From positions 3,972,365-4,036,364 of the forward strand of contig NZ_OY762899.1 in the NCBI RefSeq assembly GCF_963666545.1: 64,000 nt of DNA. The letters are read 5' to 3'. Positions 1-9,359 of the stretch are shown here, in pieces. This DNA is from an uncultured Bacteroides sp. GTDB lineage: Bacteria > Bacteroidota > Bacteroidia > Bacteroidales > Bacteroidaceae. Below the pieces are notes generated by a model. The model was not told the origin of the DNA. It worked only from the letters and a program-made list of their open reading frames with translations, and made no database searches. The position numbers and the translations under genes were made by a program. Every line of letters begins with the position of its first letter. Position 1 is the stretch's first letter.

Positions 1-2087
1 ATGTATTCATAAGGTTGTTTCACTGCGTCGGCATCACCATTGAAGTCCATTACCATGGCGCGCATCATCGTTGATCCGTTTTTTGTAACCTGCCATGCTT
101 CGGAATAAATATATGGAAGTAAACGATAGCGAAGGTTCAGCATCTTTCGCATGTTGTCTTCAACCGTACGTCCGTATTTCCAAGGTTCAGTCTCGGTTTG
201 GTAACCATGCATTCGAAAAATCGGGTTGAAGGTACCCCATTGGTACCAGCGCGTTAGTAGCTCATGGAATTTTACGTCGGTGTATTGCGATTGACCGGGA
301 CGGAAGAAACCGCCGATATCAGTTGTCCAATAGGGTAATCCGGTAATCGTAAAGTTTAACCCGGCAACAATTTGATTTCGGAAAACGTCCCAAGTACCAC
401 CAATATCACCTGACCAGTTAATCACTCCATAGCGTTGCTGTCCGGAAAAAGCCGAACGGGTAAGGATGCAAACCCGCTTGTCGGAAGAGGCCTCGCGTTG
501 ACCTTCATATACCGCCCGACTTACCATTAATGGATAGGTTAAACGGTAGAAATCGCCTGCTCCAAAGTACGTTTTTTCTCCTTTCAAAGCATCATTCTCG
601 GGTTCGACAGCATCCATCCACCAAGAGTCAACACCATAATCGAACATATTTACCTTCAATGTATTCCAGTATTCTTTTCTGGTCTCCGGATTGAAATAAT
701 CTAGCCATTTGGTGTTTGGTATGAATCTATTTTTTGCCACATACTCTTTACCAATTGTTGAGTTCTTATCGGGATTCGACCAAATAGAGATATTGAAATG
801 CGCATTCAAATCGTGTAATTCTTTTATAAAGGCGGAAGGATTTGGGTAATTCTTCTCATCGAATTGCGGAACGCCCCATCCTCTGCTGCCCCAATATTGC
901 CAATCCTGTACAATAACATCCATCGGAAGGTTTCTTTTTCGGAACTCTTTTACGGTTTCAATCAAATGTGTACCCGATGTGTAACGTTCGCGACATTGCC
1001 AAAAACCATAAGCCCATTTAGGGAACATGGGTGCATTACCCGATAAATTGCGGTAGGAGGCAATTACATTGTCAGCAGATGGTCCGTAAAATACGACATA
1101 ATCAAGCAATTTAGCGTTAGGTGAACGGAATGTTGTTAAATCGCCACTAAATCTCCATGACAATTTAGGTGTGTTGTCTGATTTACAAACGACCTGCACC
1201 TGATGCTCTCCGGCTTTTAGGTTTACCAACGTACCGGCAGTAGGAGGGAGCCACATATTACTCTGGTCAATGCAAGGTTTTCCGTCGATAACCACATATT
1301 GGCGATTGCCCATGTCACCTAAGTCCAGAAATATGGAATATTCCCCATCCGTAGGGACATTTAATTTTCCTTGATATAAAGATTGATTCTGAGACACTCT
1401 TTGAGTACCGGAAGTGGTGGTTACCTCAGCCATTTGGTTGTTTTGGGTGGTTGATTGTTGTTGTTCAAGGGTAATAAAATTATCCGTCGGATTAAAATCA
1501 GTAAGACCGTACTGATGCCACAACAATCCGTAGCCTTTACTTGAATAAATAAAAGGAATAGCAATTTGCGTATTAACCTGAGTCAACTGACGGGTAACGT
1601 TTTTCAGATTATATTCTCCATCCTGAAATTGTCCCAAACCAAAAATATACTCATCAGAGGGTGACTCAAAGCTTTGTTCTGCCACAAAACAAGGTTCGCC
1701 TTGAATTAAGTAGGGTGTTAGTTTGCGAGCATTTTCTTTCTCGCTTAAAAACACCTTACCGGTATTATCAGCATACGACAATTTGCCGGTAAGTTTATCC
1801 AAGGATACAATAATCTTTTTTACTTTTATTTCCAGCTTTGCCGGCGTATCGGCAACCTGAAATTCTGGAGTTGCAACACTCGAAGTGAAAATTAGTTCCG
1901 GAAGGCTTCCTTCTGTTCCTTTGTAGAATTTGATCCTTACAGCATTCTCGGTCAAGGGAGAAATACTAAGTGTTCCATCCGATAAAGTAATATTCACCCT
2001 GTCGGGTAATTGTTTAAAGCTTTTCATAACCTGCCCATGGCAAAGAAGAGGGAAGAGACAAACTATTATGAGGTATTTTGATTTCAT
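1..2087 (-). CDS. GH31 alpha-glycosidase (probable alpha-xylosidase) with inserted PA14 domain, 3' end cut by window
   Basis: Secreted GH31 enzyme, most likely an alpha-xylosidase removing alpha-xylosyl units from branched oligosaccharides. The ATG at 2085-2087 begins a signal peptide ending near CHGQ. An N-terminal GH31 beta-sandwich is interrupted at about residues 222-330 by a PA14-like insert. Catalytic barrel motifs follow: VIVQDWQYWG, the nucleophile motif WWMDAVEP (Asp492) and RYGVINWSGD. The barrel continues to the window edge, so the C-terminal beta domains and the stop codon are missing. Characterised PA14-containing GH31 alpha-xylosidases (Cellvibrio, Bacteroides) use the insert to favour longer oligosaccharides; that this copy does so is inference. 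It is the last visible gene of the leftward operon, about 30 bases after the GH127-type gene. Family call is firm; exact substrate (xylose versus glucose or galactose) is not. Confidence 0.9.
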   Translation of the reverse strand, partial: MKSKYLIIVCLFPLLCHGQVMKSFKQLPDRVNITLSDGTLSISPLTENAVRIKFYKGTEGSLPELIFTSSVATPEFQVADTPAKLEIKVKKIIVSLDKLTGKLSYADNTGKVFLSEKENARKLTPYLIQGEPCFVAEQSFESPSDEYIFGLGQFQDGEYNLKNVTRQLTQVNTQIAIPFIYSSKGYGLLWHQYGLTDFNPTDNFITLEQQQSTTQNNQMAEVTTTSGTQRVSQNQSLYQGKLNVPTDGEYSIFLDLGDMGNRQYVVIDGKPCIDQSNMWLPPTAGTLVNLKAGEHQVQVVCKSDNTPKLSWRFSGDLTTFRSPNAKLLDYVVFYGPSADNVIASYRNLSGNAPMFPKWAYGFWQCRERYTSGTHLIETVKEFRKRNLPMDVIVQDWQYWGSRGWGVPQFDEKNYPNPSAFIKELHDLNAHFNISIWSNPDKNSTIGKEYVAKNRFIPNTKWLDYFNPETRKEYWNTLKVNMFDYGVDSWWMDAVEPENDALKGEKTYFGAGDFYRLTYPLMVSRAVYEGQREASSDKRVCILTRSAFSGQQRYGVINWSGDIGGTWDVFRNQIVAGLNFTITGLPYWTTDIGGFFRPGQSQYTDVKFHELLTRWYQWGTFNPIFRMHGYQTETEPWKYGRTVEDNMRKMLNLRYRLLPYIYSEAWQVTKNGSTMMRAMVMDFNGDADAVKQPYEY

Positions 2088-2119
2088 ATTGATTTTGTTT
2101 CCATTGTAAGGCTATCAAT

Positions 2120-4513
2120 TCATTTCTTGGCTCTTAATAACCTAACATAGTATACTTTACCTGCCGTGTTTCCAGATAACGCTTTGAATTTCACACGAAC
2201 AAATTCTTTTCCGTTCAACATTGTATCTGGAATAGGATATTCGACATTTTGGAATTTGTTTTGTTTCCATTTATCGGAAATATTTTCAGTTACCAGCTTT
2301 TGATCGTCAATATAAATATCGAAAGATCTATTTCCTTTCTCAGCACCCCAATATCGAACCAACAAGCTTAGGCCACTTTCTTTATCAGTGGCGAGTTTGT
2401 AGCTGAAATAACCTTCGTTTTGGGCTTCACGCCAAAACTCATTCATATTGTTTCCTGTTGAAGAGTATTGCCTTTCCATAGCATGGTCAACCTCAGGTTG
2501 TTGTTCACCGGGTGCAACAAAATCAAGTGTTCGTTTTTGAAGTTCCATATTTTCTTTTTCAATATTCGAAATCGAATCCGTGAAAGAACGATATTCCGAA
2601 TTGGTAAGAGCCATCCAGTACATCATATACCTTGAATCGTGGATTTGATAGAATGGTTCTAACTTTATCTGATCAATTGGATTAATCATTTTGACATTAA
2701 GAGTGAAGTTCAGCGGTTTATCTTTAATTGGAACCAACTTGTCTGCAATTTTTTTAATGTCGTCTTCAACTAAAATGGGAGCTTTGTCGATAGGTAATTT
2801 TTGCCCACCCGGATATTGTCCGAAGCGGCTGTCATTGGCAATCAGACCGATCAAATCTTCTGTTCCTGTTTTGGCACCAAGCAAAATCGGTCCATGCATA
2901 AATGCAATATATTGAGGCACGTTAGGCAGATATTCGATGGAGTTATGCATTGGAAGTTTGATTTCCACTACATCGCCTTTCTTCCAGGTTCTGCTGATAC
3001 ACACAAAAGAGGATGGATGATTGGAGTAAGTCACGTTCTTGCCATTTACAGTAATCTTTAAAGCACCATCGCTCACCCAAGCAGGGTAGCGAACCATTAA
3101 TTTGAATTTGGCGCTACCTTCGGTTACGGTAAATTTGCTTTGTTCTTCATAAGGAAGCGTGGTTTCTTGTTTGAATTTAATATTCTTTTCTTTCCAGTTT
3201 AGTTCCGAAGCAATAAAGAGATTTAAATATAATGAATCATTTGAATGAGTGTAGATAAATTGATTGTATTTAGCATGATTTTCCATGCCGGTACCAACGC
3301 AGCACCACATAGCTTCATTGGGAGCAGAATATATTCTGTAGTGACGTGGACGAGCTGAAGTAAAATACACATATCCTCCGTGTTCGGGGTGCTGACTTGA
3401 AAGAATATGGTTGTATATTGTTCTTTCATAGTAATCGACATATTTAGCCTCAGGATGTACTCTAAATAAATCTTCAGTTAATTTCAACATGTTGTTCGAA
3501 TTACATGTTTCAGGCCCATCCACATCATTGACATAGTCGGTACAAGATTCGGCATTTGGGAAATGTTCTCTTCTACTATTTCCCCCTAAAGCCAGGGAGC
3601 GGTTTGTTGTAACTGTTTCCCAAAAGAAGCTACCTGCTTTATTATATTTCTGATCATGACTAAGCTCTGCAATTCTTTCAAAACCAACCACTTTCGGAAT
3701 CTGAGTATTTGCATGTTTGTTATCCAGATTATCAATTCCTTGCGACATCGGATCAAGAATCATTCTGTGAGAATAGCGTTTTGCAGCCACTAGGTATTTT
3801 TTATCGCCTGTCATCTGGTAGGCATCGGCAAACATTTCGTCCATACCCCCATGTTCCATGTTAAGCATTGATTCCATCTGCTCATCGGTAAGGGCAGAAG
3901 TGATGGAGATTCCCCAATCACAGAATCTTAAAAACATTACTTTTGCATTTTCATATCCGCAATACACCCAAGCATCTCTAAGCCCCGCATACATTTTATG
4001 TAAGTTATAAAAAGGAGCCCATGAAGCAAGGTACACGCTGAAATCTCCTTTTTTAAAGCTGGTCCATATTTTTGCGCTATTTGGAAACCCTCCTACATAA
4101 TTAACACCCCATGTAGAATTATTTAAGGCGTTGGCTTCTTGGCAGATTTTAAGTTCAGCAAGCATATACTCCATGCGTTTTTTGCATTCAGCATTACCTG
4201 TGGATGCATAATTTAGAGCCATGGCGGTCAAATAATGTCCTGCAATATGACCATCGAGTCCATCCCAGTTTGGATATGTTTTAGCCTTTTCGGGCAATCC
4301 TGCTTCTTTTCGGTAAGGTGCCAACATTCGGTCAACATTGTACTTTAAAAGAACCTGAATATTAAGATCGCGGGCATGCTTGAATGGACCATCGAGTAAT
4401 GTGACATCGCCTAATGGAAACTCATTAGGATAAAGCTTATTCTGCGCTTTGAGATTTGAGCTTCCTAAAAGTATGCAATTTATTGCACAAAAGTATAAAA
4501 GGTATTTCTTCAT
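2120..4513 (-). CDS. GH127/GH146-type beta-L-arabinofuranosidase (DUF1680)
   Basis: Secreted hydrolase of the DUF1680 clan, likely cleaving beta-L-arabinofuranosides. I place the start at 4513 (MKKYLLYFC, a signal peptide ending LKAQ). An ATG at 4576 would add a hydrophilic stretch overlapping the upstream gene. The all-alpha barrel opens with a YPNWDGLDGHIAGHYL motif. The family's zinc-thiolate catalytic set is present: Glu335 and Cys337 in PETCN, and Cys404-Cys405 in MWCCVGTGMENH. By analogy with the GH127 enzyme HypBA1 (Glu338, Cys340, Cys417, Cys418), Cys404 would be the nucleophile. The C-terminal part is beta-rich, as in GH146 relatives. Whether it belongs to GH127 or GH146 needs a tree. 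In an arabinoxylan locus the target would be rare beta-linked arabinofuranose on side chains. Confidence 0.88.
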   Translation of the reverse strand: MKKYLLYFCAINCILLGSSNLKAQNKLYPNEFPLGDVTLLDGPFKHARDLNIQVLLKYNVDRMLAPYRKEAGLPEKAKTYPNWDGLDGHIAGHYLTAMALNYASTGNAECKKRMEYMLAELKICQEANALNNSTWGVNYVGGFPNSAKIWTSFKKGDFSVYLASWAPFYNLHKMYAGLRDAWVYCGYENAKVMFLRFCDWGISITSALTDEQMESMLNMEHGGMDEMFADAYQMTGDKKYLVAAKRYSHRMILDPMSQGIDNLDNKHANTQIPKVVGFERIAELSHDQKYNKAGSFFWETVTTNRSLALGGNSRREHFPNAESCTDYVNDVDGPETCNSNNMLKLTEDLFRVHPEAKYVDYYERTIYNHILSSQHPEHGGYVYFTSARPRHYRIYSAPNEAMWCCVGTGMENHAKYNQFIYTHSNDSLYLNLFIASELNWKEKNIKFKQETTLPYEEQSKFTVTEGSAKFKLMVRYPAWVSDGALKITVNGKNVTYSNHPSSFVCISRTWKKGDVVEIKLPMHNSIEYLPNVPQYIAFMHGPILLGAKTGTEDLIGLIANDSRFGQYPGGQKLPIDKAPILVEDDIKKIADKLVPIKDKPLNFTLNVKMINPIDQIKLEPFYQIHDSRYMMYWMALTNSEYRSFTDSISNIEKENMELQKRTLDFVAPGEQQPEVDHAMERQYSSTGNNMNEFWREAQNEGYFSYKLATDKESGLSLLVRYWGAEKGNRSFDIYIDDQKLVTENISDKWKQNKFQNVEYPIPDTMLNGKEFVRVKFKALSGNTAGKVYYVRLLRAKK

Positions 4514-4541
4514 GTGTTTTTTATTTATTATAATTTCTAAA

Positions 4542-6959
4542 TTATTTATTAATCGTAAAAATATCCGTTGTAACATTGTTTAGACCATGCGAACTTACTG
4601 AAAGTTTAATCGTACCGGCAATTTTAGTACTTTTAATTACAACAAGTGCACGTCCATGCCAGGCTTTTCGGGAAGTAGCAACGTAAGGATCAACATCTTT
4701 GATGTTTGCATTATCCACACCGGCAATTACGCCCGGACCACTAATCTTAAATTCTAACCTATTTTCAGCATTGGGCTGTAGATTTCCATCTTTATCCGTT
4801 ACTTCAATAGTGACAAAAGATAAATCCTGCCCATTAGCTGATATTTTCGTACGGTCGACAATTAGTTTAATTTTAGCAGCATCACCTGAAGTTTTCAAGA
4901 TGGTTGTTTCCACTTCTTTATTATTCATTACTCCAACTGCTTTTAACTCGCCATTGGTATAAGGAACACTAAATGTTGCCTTGAATTGTTCTTCCTCAGT
5001 TGTAGATTGTTCGCCAATCAGTTTCTGATTTAGAAAAAGTCGAACCTTCGGATATTTTGAATAAACTTCAACTTCCAGTTGCTTTCCTTCGTAGCCTGGC
5101 CATGTCCAGCTTTCCCATGTCGGCCAAACAGCCCAACCGGTTGTTTTTATTTTTCCTGAATCGGGATTTGGCTCCCGAACCGCCATATAAAGCTTTTCAT
5201 TTTCATTATAAAGCATGCTTCTGTAATGCGAAATCGGTTTGCGCCATCCCGTCAAATCAATATCGCCACAATATGCGCCATGCCAAGGGAATAATACCCC
5301 TTCCCAATGTTCGCCGGGTTTATCGCCCGGATAATACCAACGTCCAATGCTTGATTCGCCTAAATAATCAAGCGCCGTCCAAACAAAATCACCCAGAATA
5401 TAATTGTGACTTTGCACCATTTTCCAATTGGCAAAAGCATCTCTCGGATACGACTCGGTTTGAACAATAATCCTCGAAGGCACTCTCTCATGATCCGACG
5501 GAGCGCGGTGTAGCTGATAATTATACCCACAAACATCATGTGTAGCCATTAGCGGATCGAATATTTCCCAATCGCTGTCCCATGTCGTCATAGCTGAAGT
5601 AACTGGTCGTGTGGGATCGTTTTCGCGGATGCAATCAGCAAGCATTTTGGCTGTTTCAACAGCTTCAGGCTTTTTCCGCTCAATAATCTCGTTACCAGTG
5701 CTCCACATAATAATGGAAGGATGGTTTCGGTCGCGTTGTACCATGGCTTCGATATCGCGTTGCCACCAACGGTCAAAGTACATGGCATAATCGTAGTCAT
5801 TTTTTCTTTCTTTCCATCCATCAAATGCTTCATCAATAACCAGCATTCCCAATCTGTCGCAGGCATCCAAAAAAGCTTCTGACGGAGGGTTATGCGAAGT
5901 ACGAATTGCATTAAACCCTGCTGATTTAAGAATTTGAACCCTTCGTTCTTCGGCACGATCAAAAGCGGCAGCTCCTAAACAACCATTGTCGTGATGCACA
6001 CAACCTCCATTGATTTTCACCATTTTTCCATTAAGTTGAAATCCACTTTCGGTGGTAAATTTTATGGAGCGAATACCAACGTTTGTTTTGATATTCTCAA
6101 TTGTTTTTTTATTCTTCTCAATACGAACTTGTGCCTGATATAAATTAGGGGTTTCGGGAGTCCACAGCAAAGGGTTATAAACTTGAATGCTTTGTTCAAC
6201 CTCTTTCTCGCTGTTGGCAGGAAGTTGCACGATCAATTGATTGTCACCTGCTTTTCTCGCACTTGCATCCCAAAGTGTAGTTTTAAGACTAACATTTTGA
6301 GGTAATTCTGTCTCATTTTTCACCAACGTTTTCACCATAACAGTTGCTTTTTTAGTGGATACAATGGGAGTCGTAACTGATAAACCCCATTGAGCAACAT
6401 GTATTGGGTTGGTAACAACCATCCATACATGTCGGTAAATACCGGAACCGCTATACCAGCGGCAATTCTTTTGCTTTGAATTGTCCACCCGAACAGAAAG
6501 AACGTTTTTACCATTTAATTTCAGGTAAGGAGTAAGGTCATAACTAAAAGAAGTATAGCCGTAAGGATGAACGCCCAGCAATTTTCCGTTAATCGACACT
6601 TCTGAATTCATGTAAATACCTTCGAAATATATAGATATAAGTTTGTCCTTAAACGATGCCAGAAGCGTGAACGTTTTTCGATAGCAACCGACACCTGCAG
6701 GAAAATATCCTCCATCGTTTCCCATCGGATTCTTTGAATCTACTGTCCCTTCGATACTCCAGTCGTGCGGTAAATCGAGGTTTCGCCAATTTTTATCGTC
6801 AAAATCGACAGTGCTGACAGCAGGAGGATCGCCCAAGAAGAACTTCCAATTACTATCGAAGAGTTGTTTGCCTTGTGTAATTTGCTGTGCTTTGAGGTTT
6901 GTAGTACAGACTAATGAAAGCACTGACATTATTGGTAAAAGTTTCAAGTATTTCAACAT
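4542..6959 (-). CDS. GH2 glycoside hydrolase (beta-galactosidase-like) with C-terminal Ig-like domains
   Basis: Secreted GH2 enzyme, probably a beta-galactosidase trimming terminal galactose. The start at 6959 (MLKYLKLLPIMS) gives a clean signal peptide ending LKAQ; an in-frame ATG at 7010 would overlap the upstream gene. Domain order: sugar-binding jelly roll (about 30-190), Ig-like domain, TIM barrel (about 300-590), then DUF4982-like and invasin/Big-like beta domains to the end. The acid/base is Glu424 in MWSTGNEI and the nucleophile Glu502 in IVQTESYP. The TESYP motif places it in the short GH2 group common in Bacteroidetes PULs, distinct from the LacZ-like GH2 at 24154. Related GH2 enzymes in Bacteroides xyloglucan and xylan loci are beta-galactosidases; specificity here is inferred. 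Confidence 0.88.
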   Translation of the reverse strand: MLKYLKLLPIMSVLSLVCTTNLKAQQITQGKQLFDSNWKFFLGDPPAVSTVDFDDKNWRNLDLPHDWSIEGTVDSKNPMGNDGGYFPAGVGCYRKTFTLLASFKDKLISIYFEGIYMNSEVSINGKLLGVHPYGYTSFSYDLTPYLKLNGKNVLSVRVDNSKQKNCRWYSGSGIYRHVWMVVTNPIHVAQWGLSVTTPIVSTKKATVMVKTLVKNETELPQNVSLKTTLWDASARKAGDNQLIVQLPANSEKEVEQSIQVYNPLLWTPETPNLYQAQVRIEKNKKTIENIKTNVGIRSIKFTTESGFQLNGKMVKINGGCVHHDNGCLGAAAFDRAEERRVQILKSAGFNAIRTSHNPPSEAFLDACDRLGMLVIDEAFDGWKERKNDYDYAMYFDRWWQRDIEAMVQRDRNHPSIIMWSTGNEIIERKKPEAVETAKMLADCIRENDPTRPVTSAMTTWDSDWEIFDPLMATHDVCGYNYQLHRAPSDHERVPSRIIVQTESYPRDAFANWKMVQSHNYILGDFVWTALDYLGESSIGRWYYPGDKPGEHWEGVLFPWHGAYCGDIDLTGWRKPISHYRSMLYNENEKLYMAVREPNPDSGKIKTTGWAVWPTWESWTWPGYEGKQLEVEVYSKYPKVRLFLNQKLIGEQSTTEEEQFKATFSVPYTNGELKAVGVMNNKEVETTILKTSGDAAKIKLIVDRTKISANGQDLSFVTIEVTDKDGNLQPNAENRLEFKISGPGVIAGVDNANIKDVDPYVATSRKAWHGRALVVIKSTKIAGTIKLSVSSHGLNNVTTDIFTINK

Positions 6960-6999
6960 AGTATTTAATTTTATGATCAATTTTATCTCCATCTTGTTA

Positions 7000-9339
7000 T
7001 TATCGTACAATCAAGGCATCTACAGCTACTGGTCCGGAACCAATATTGATAATGCTAACCGTATGTTCACTTGGAGTTAGATCTGATATTTCGCACACCA
7101 CTTGCTGTGCCTTACGTGCTCCAATGATAGATAAATCTGCTGTTGCACGGGTTTTGCCATCAATAATAACTTCTATTTTTCCTGCTCCCGCTTCTTTTGG
7201 GGCAATAATTGAGATATTGTTACCTATGAATGAACAAGTCCAACTATCGCCGGACGTATCGCTGGTTGTAAGGTCGTTATTGAAATCGCCGGTGCCCAGA
7301 TTGCATTTGCGAAGCCATCCGGGAGCTTTTGCACCGGGGTCATCGTCATTGAACCAGCCTTTGTCGTGAGTAATACGCATAACACGGCATTTCGAAGCCA
7401 ACGACTGATCGGTGATTCCGGGCAATATTTGAAGCGGCTCTTCTGGTTTAATTGTCAAACCTTTATCATCTTGAACAAATTTCAAAGGACGGTCGGAACC
7501 TAATATTTCAACTTTGGATACTTTGCCCAAGGTTGTACCCCCGGCATGAAGTGCAGAAAGAGTGACAGGATTGCCGTCCCACTCCAAAAGCGTAGCGTAA
7601 ACATTAGCTTGGTTGCGGGTATACAGGACGGTATTATCACCAAAAACTTCAAAAGGGCGGGAACCGTACACTGCTTCCCCATTGATTTTCAACCAAGCAC
7701 CAATATCTTTGCAGATGCTAATCACTTCAGAATCAAGGTCACCACGTCCGTGCTGGGTGATATTGAGCAACATGGTGCCGTTGCGCGAAACATTTTGCAT
7801 CAATAACCGAATCACTGTTTTAGCATCCATATATTTTTGACCGGTCAGATAATGCCACTCAGCAATGCTTGTTTCTGTCTGGAAGGGATAGGCCGTAATC
7901 TCCGGCTCAATGTCAGCCTCAGTACTCTTAACTAGAGACCGATCAACGAGAGGAAGCAGTTGAGGGCTGTTCTGGAAACTATTGTATCGTCCACCAACAG
8001 CTTTGAGGTTAATTACAACATCCATTTTTCCATGATTCCATTGCAGCGATTTATTGTAGTAATTTGCAATCAGAGACGGAGCAAGAAAGCCCAATCCCAT
8101 GTTCACACCCAAATCAATTTGCGAATCTCCCGCATGATCATCGAAGTAAATCATATCGGGATGATACTTGGTAATGGCATCATCTACCCGCCACATAAAT
8201 TGGTTGGCGAAAGGTGAATGCAAGGGGTCCTCTTTGTCGTGTTTCGGTCCATATAAATCCACGGGATCCATTCCATCCCACCATTTTCCTTTTCCATCTA
8301 GAATGGTTTGAAGGGCATCATAAGGTACACCTTGTTTCGGTCCGGTCTTATCACTTGTGTAACGCATCGTCATAAATTGCCCCCATGTACGTCCCGGAGT
8401 GTTATGAAAACCAATGCCAAATCGTAAACCGCGTTGTCGGGCAATTTTTTCCCAAATACAGACAATATCTTGCTTGGGGCCAATATTCACTGAATTCCAG
8501 GGTTGATAAGTTGAATTCCAACAATCGAAGTTGTCATGATGCACTCCCATCGCCATAAAGTAGCGGGCACCCATTTCGACATATAAATCCATCAATTCTT
8601 CGGGTCTCCATTTGTCAATGACCCAATTGTGGCAAATGTCCTTGTATCCATATTCAGAGGGATGACCAAAGTTTTTGAGGTTGTATTCATATTGTTTGTT
8701 GTCCTGCATATACATGCCGCGTGAATACCAATCGCCCTGCTCGGGCATGGACTGCGGATCCCAATGTGACCATGCTCCAAACTTAGCCTCACGCCACCAT
8801 TCAGGTACAGTATAAATCCGGCTTAACTTCTTCCAATCGGCAGAATAAGAACCTGAAGCCACCGGAAACGGTGGTAAATTCCATATATCGGGCGGTAATC
8901 CCAAATCACCTTTTCCAACAATTATTTTGTCAATATTCACGGCTACATCATTATGAGTCAAACTGATGGTCAGCGAAGCATTATTTGGAATCTCAATGTC
9001 GATGATTGAATATAGAAACGATCCCATAAGAGCGCCCGATGAATGGATGTTAACCTTATGGGCCGATTGATTATTAACTGCAATACTGATAGTGCCTACT
9101 GATACTGAAGCATAGCAGATCGCTAGTTTGTTAGATGCTTTAATGTTAAATAGTTTCACACCTTCACCAGACTTGGTCAAACAAACCACATACCCTCCGG
9201 AGGCCTTACTATCTGAAGCTTTTGACGCACTACCGATAAGTTTTGCAGCTTCTACCTCAAAGGAATGCTTTAGTGGCTTGGCTTCAGCTAAAAGACTAAA
9301 ACCAAGCACAATTAAAACACAGATCAAGAACTTTTTCAT
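7000..9339 (-). CDS. GH29-like alpha-L-fucosidase/galactosidase with N- and C-terminal carbohydrate-binding-like domains
   Basis: Secreted exo-alpha-L-fucosidase family member. The start at 9339 (MKKFLICVLIVLGFS) gives a signal peptide; the ATG at 9351 only adds three residues. After the signal comes a CBM6/35-like beta-sandwich (about 25-150), opening HSFEVEAAKLIG. The GH29 barrel follows, with EWWREAKFGAWSHWDP, MGVHHDNFDCWNS and the nucleophile motif MIYFDDHAGD (Asp400). A final beta-sandwich (about 660-779) ends GSGPVAVDALIVR. At 779 residues it is longer than the 450-600 usual for GH29 because of the extra domains. The acid/base cannot be assigned by eye. Side chains of complex xylans carry alpha-L-galactose and sometimes fucose, so either sugar is possible. 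It is followed after about 40 bases by the GH2 gene. Confidence 0.82.
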   Translation of the reverse strand: MKKFLICVLIVLGFSLLAEAKPLKHSFEVEAAKLIGSASKASDSKASGGYVVCLTKSGEGVKLFNIKASNKLAICYASVSVGTISIAVNNQSAHKVNIHSSGALMGSFLYSIIDIEIPNNASLTISLTHNDVAVNIDKIIVGKGDLGLPPDIWNLPPFPVASGSYSADWKKLSRIYTVPEWWREAKFGAWSHWDPQSMPEQGDWYSRGMYMQDNKQYEYNLKNFGHPSEYGYKDICHNWVIDKWRPEELMDLYVEMGARYFMAMGVHHDNFDCWNSTYQPWNSVNIGPKQDIVCIWEKIARQRGLRFGIGFHNTPGRTWGQFMTMRYTSDKTGPKQGVPYDALQTILDGKGKWWDGMDPVDLYGPKHDKEDPLHSPFANQFMWRVDDAITKYHPDMIYFDDHAGDSQIDLGVNMGLGFLAPSLIANYYNKSLQWNHGKMDVVINLKAVGGRYNSFQNSPQLLPLVDRSLVKSTEADIEPEITAYPFQTETSIAEWHYLTGQKYMDAKTVIRLLMQNVSRNGTMLLNITQHGRGDLDSEVISICKDIGAWLKINGEAVYGSRPFEVFGDNTVLYTRNQANVYATLLEWDGNPVTLSALHAGGTTLGKVSKVEILGSDRPLKFVQDDKGLTIKPEEPLQILPGITDQSLASKCRVMRITHDKGWFNDDDPGAKAPGWLRKCNLGTGDFNNDLTTSDTSGDSWTCSFIGNNISIIAPKEAGAGKIEVIIDGKTRATADLSIIGARKAQQVVCEISDLTPSEHTVSIINIGSGPVAVDALIVR

Positions 9340-9359
9340 CTGTAGACCCATAATAACAT

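Noticed and set aside
4514-4576. Longer N-terminus for the GH127-type enzyme
   Set aside because: The extra residues are non-signal, overlap the upstream gene's end, and precede a proper signal peptide at 4513.
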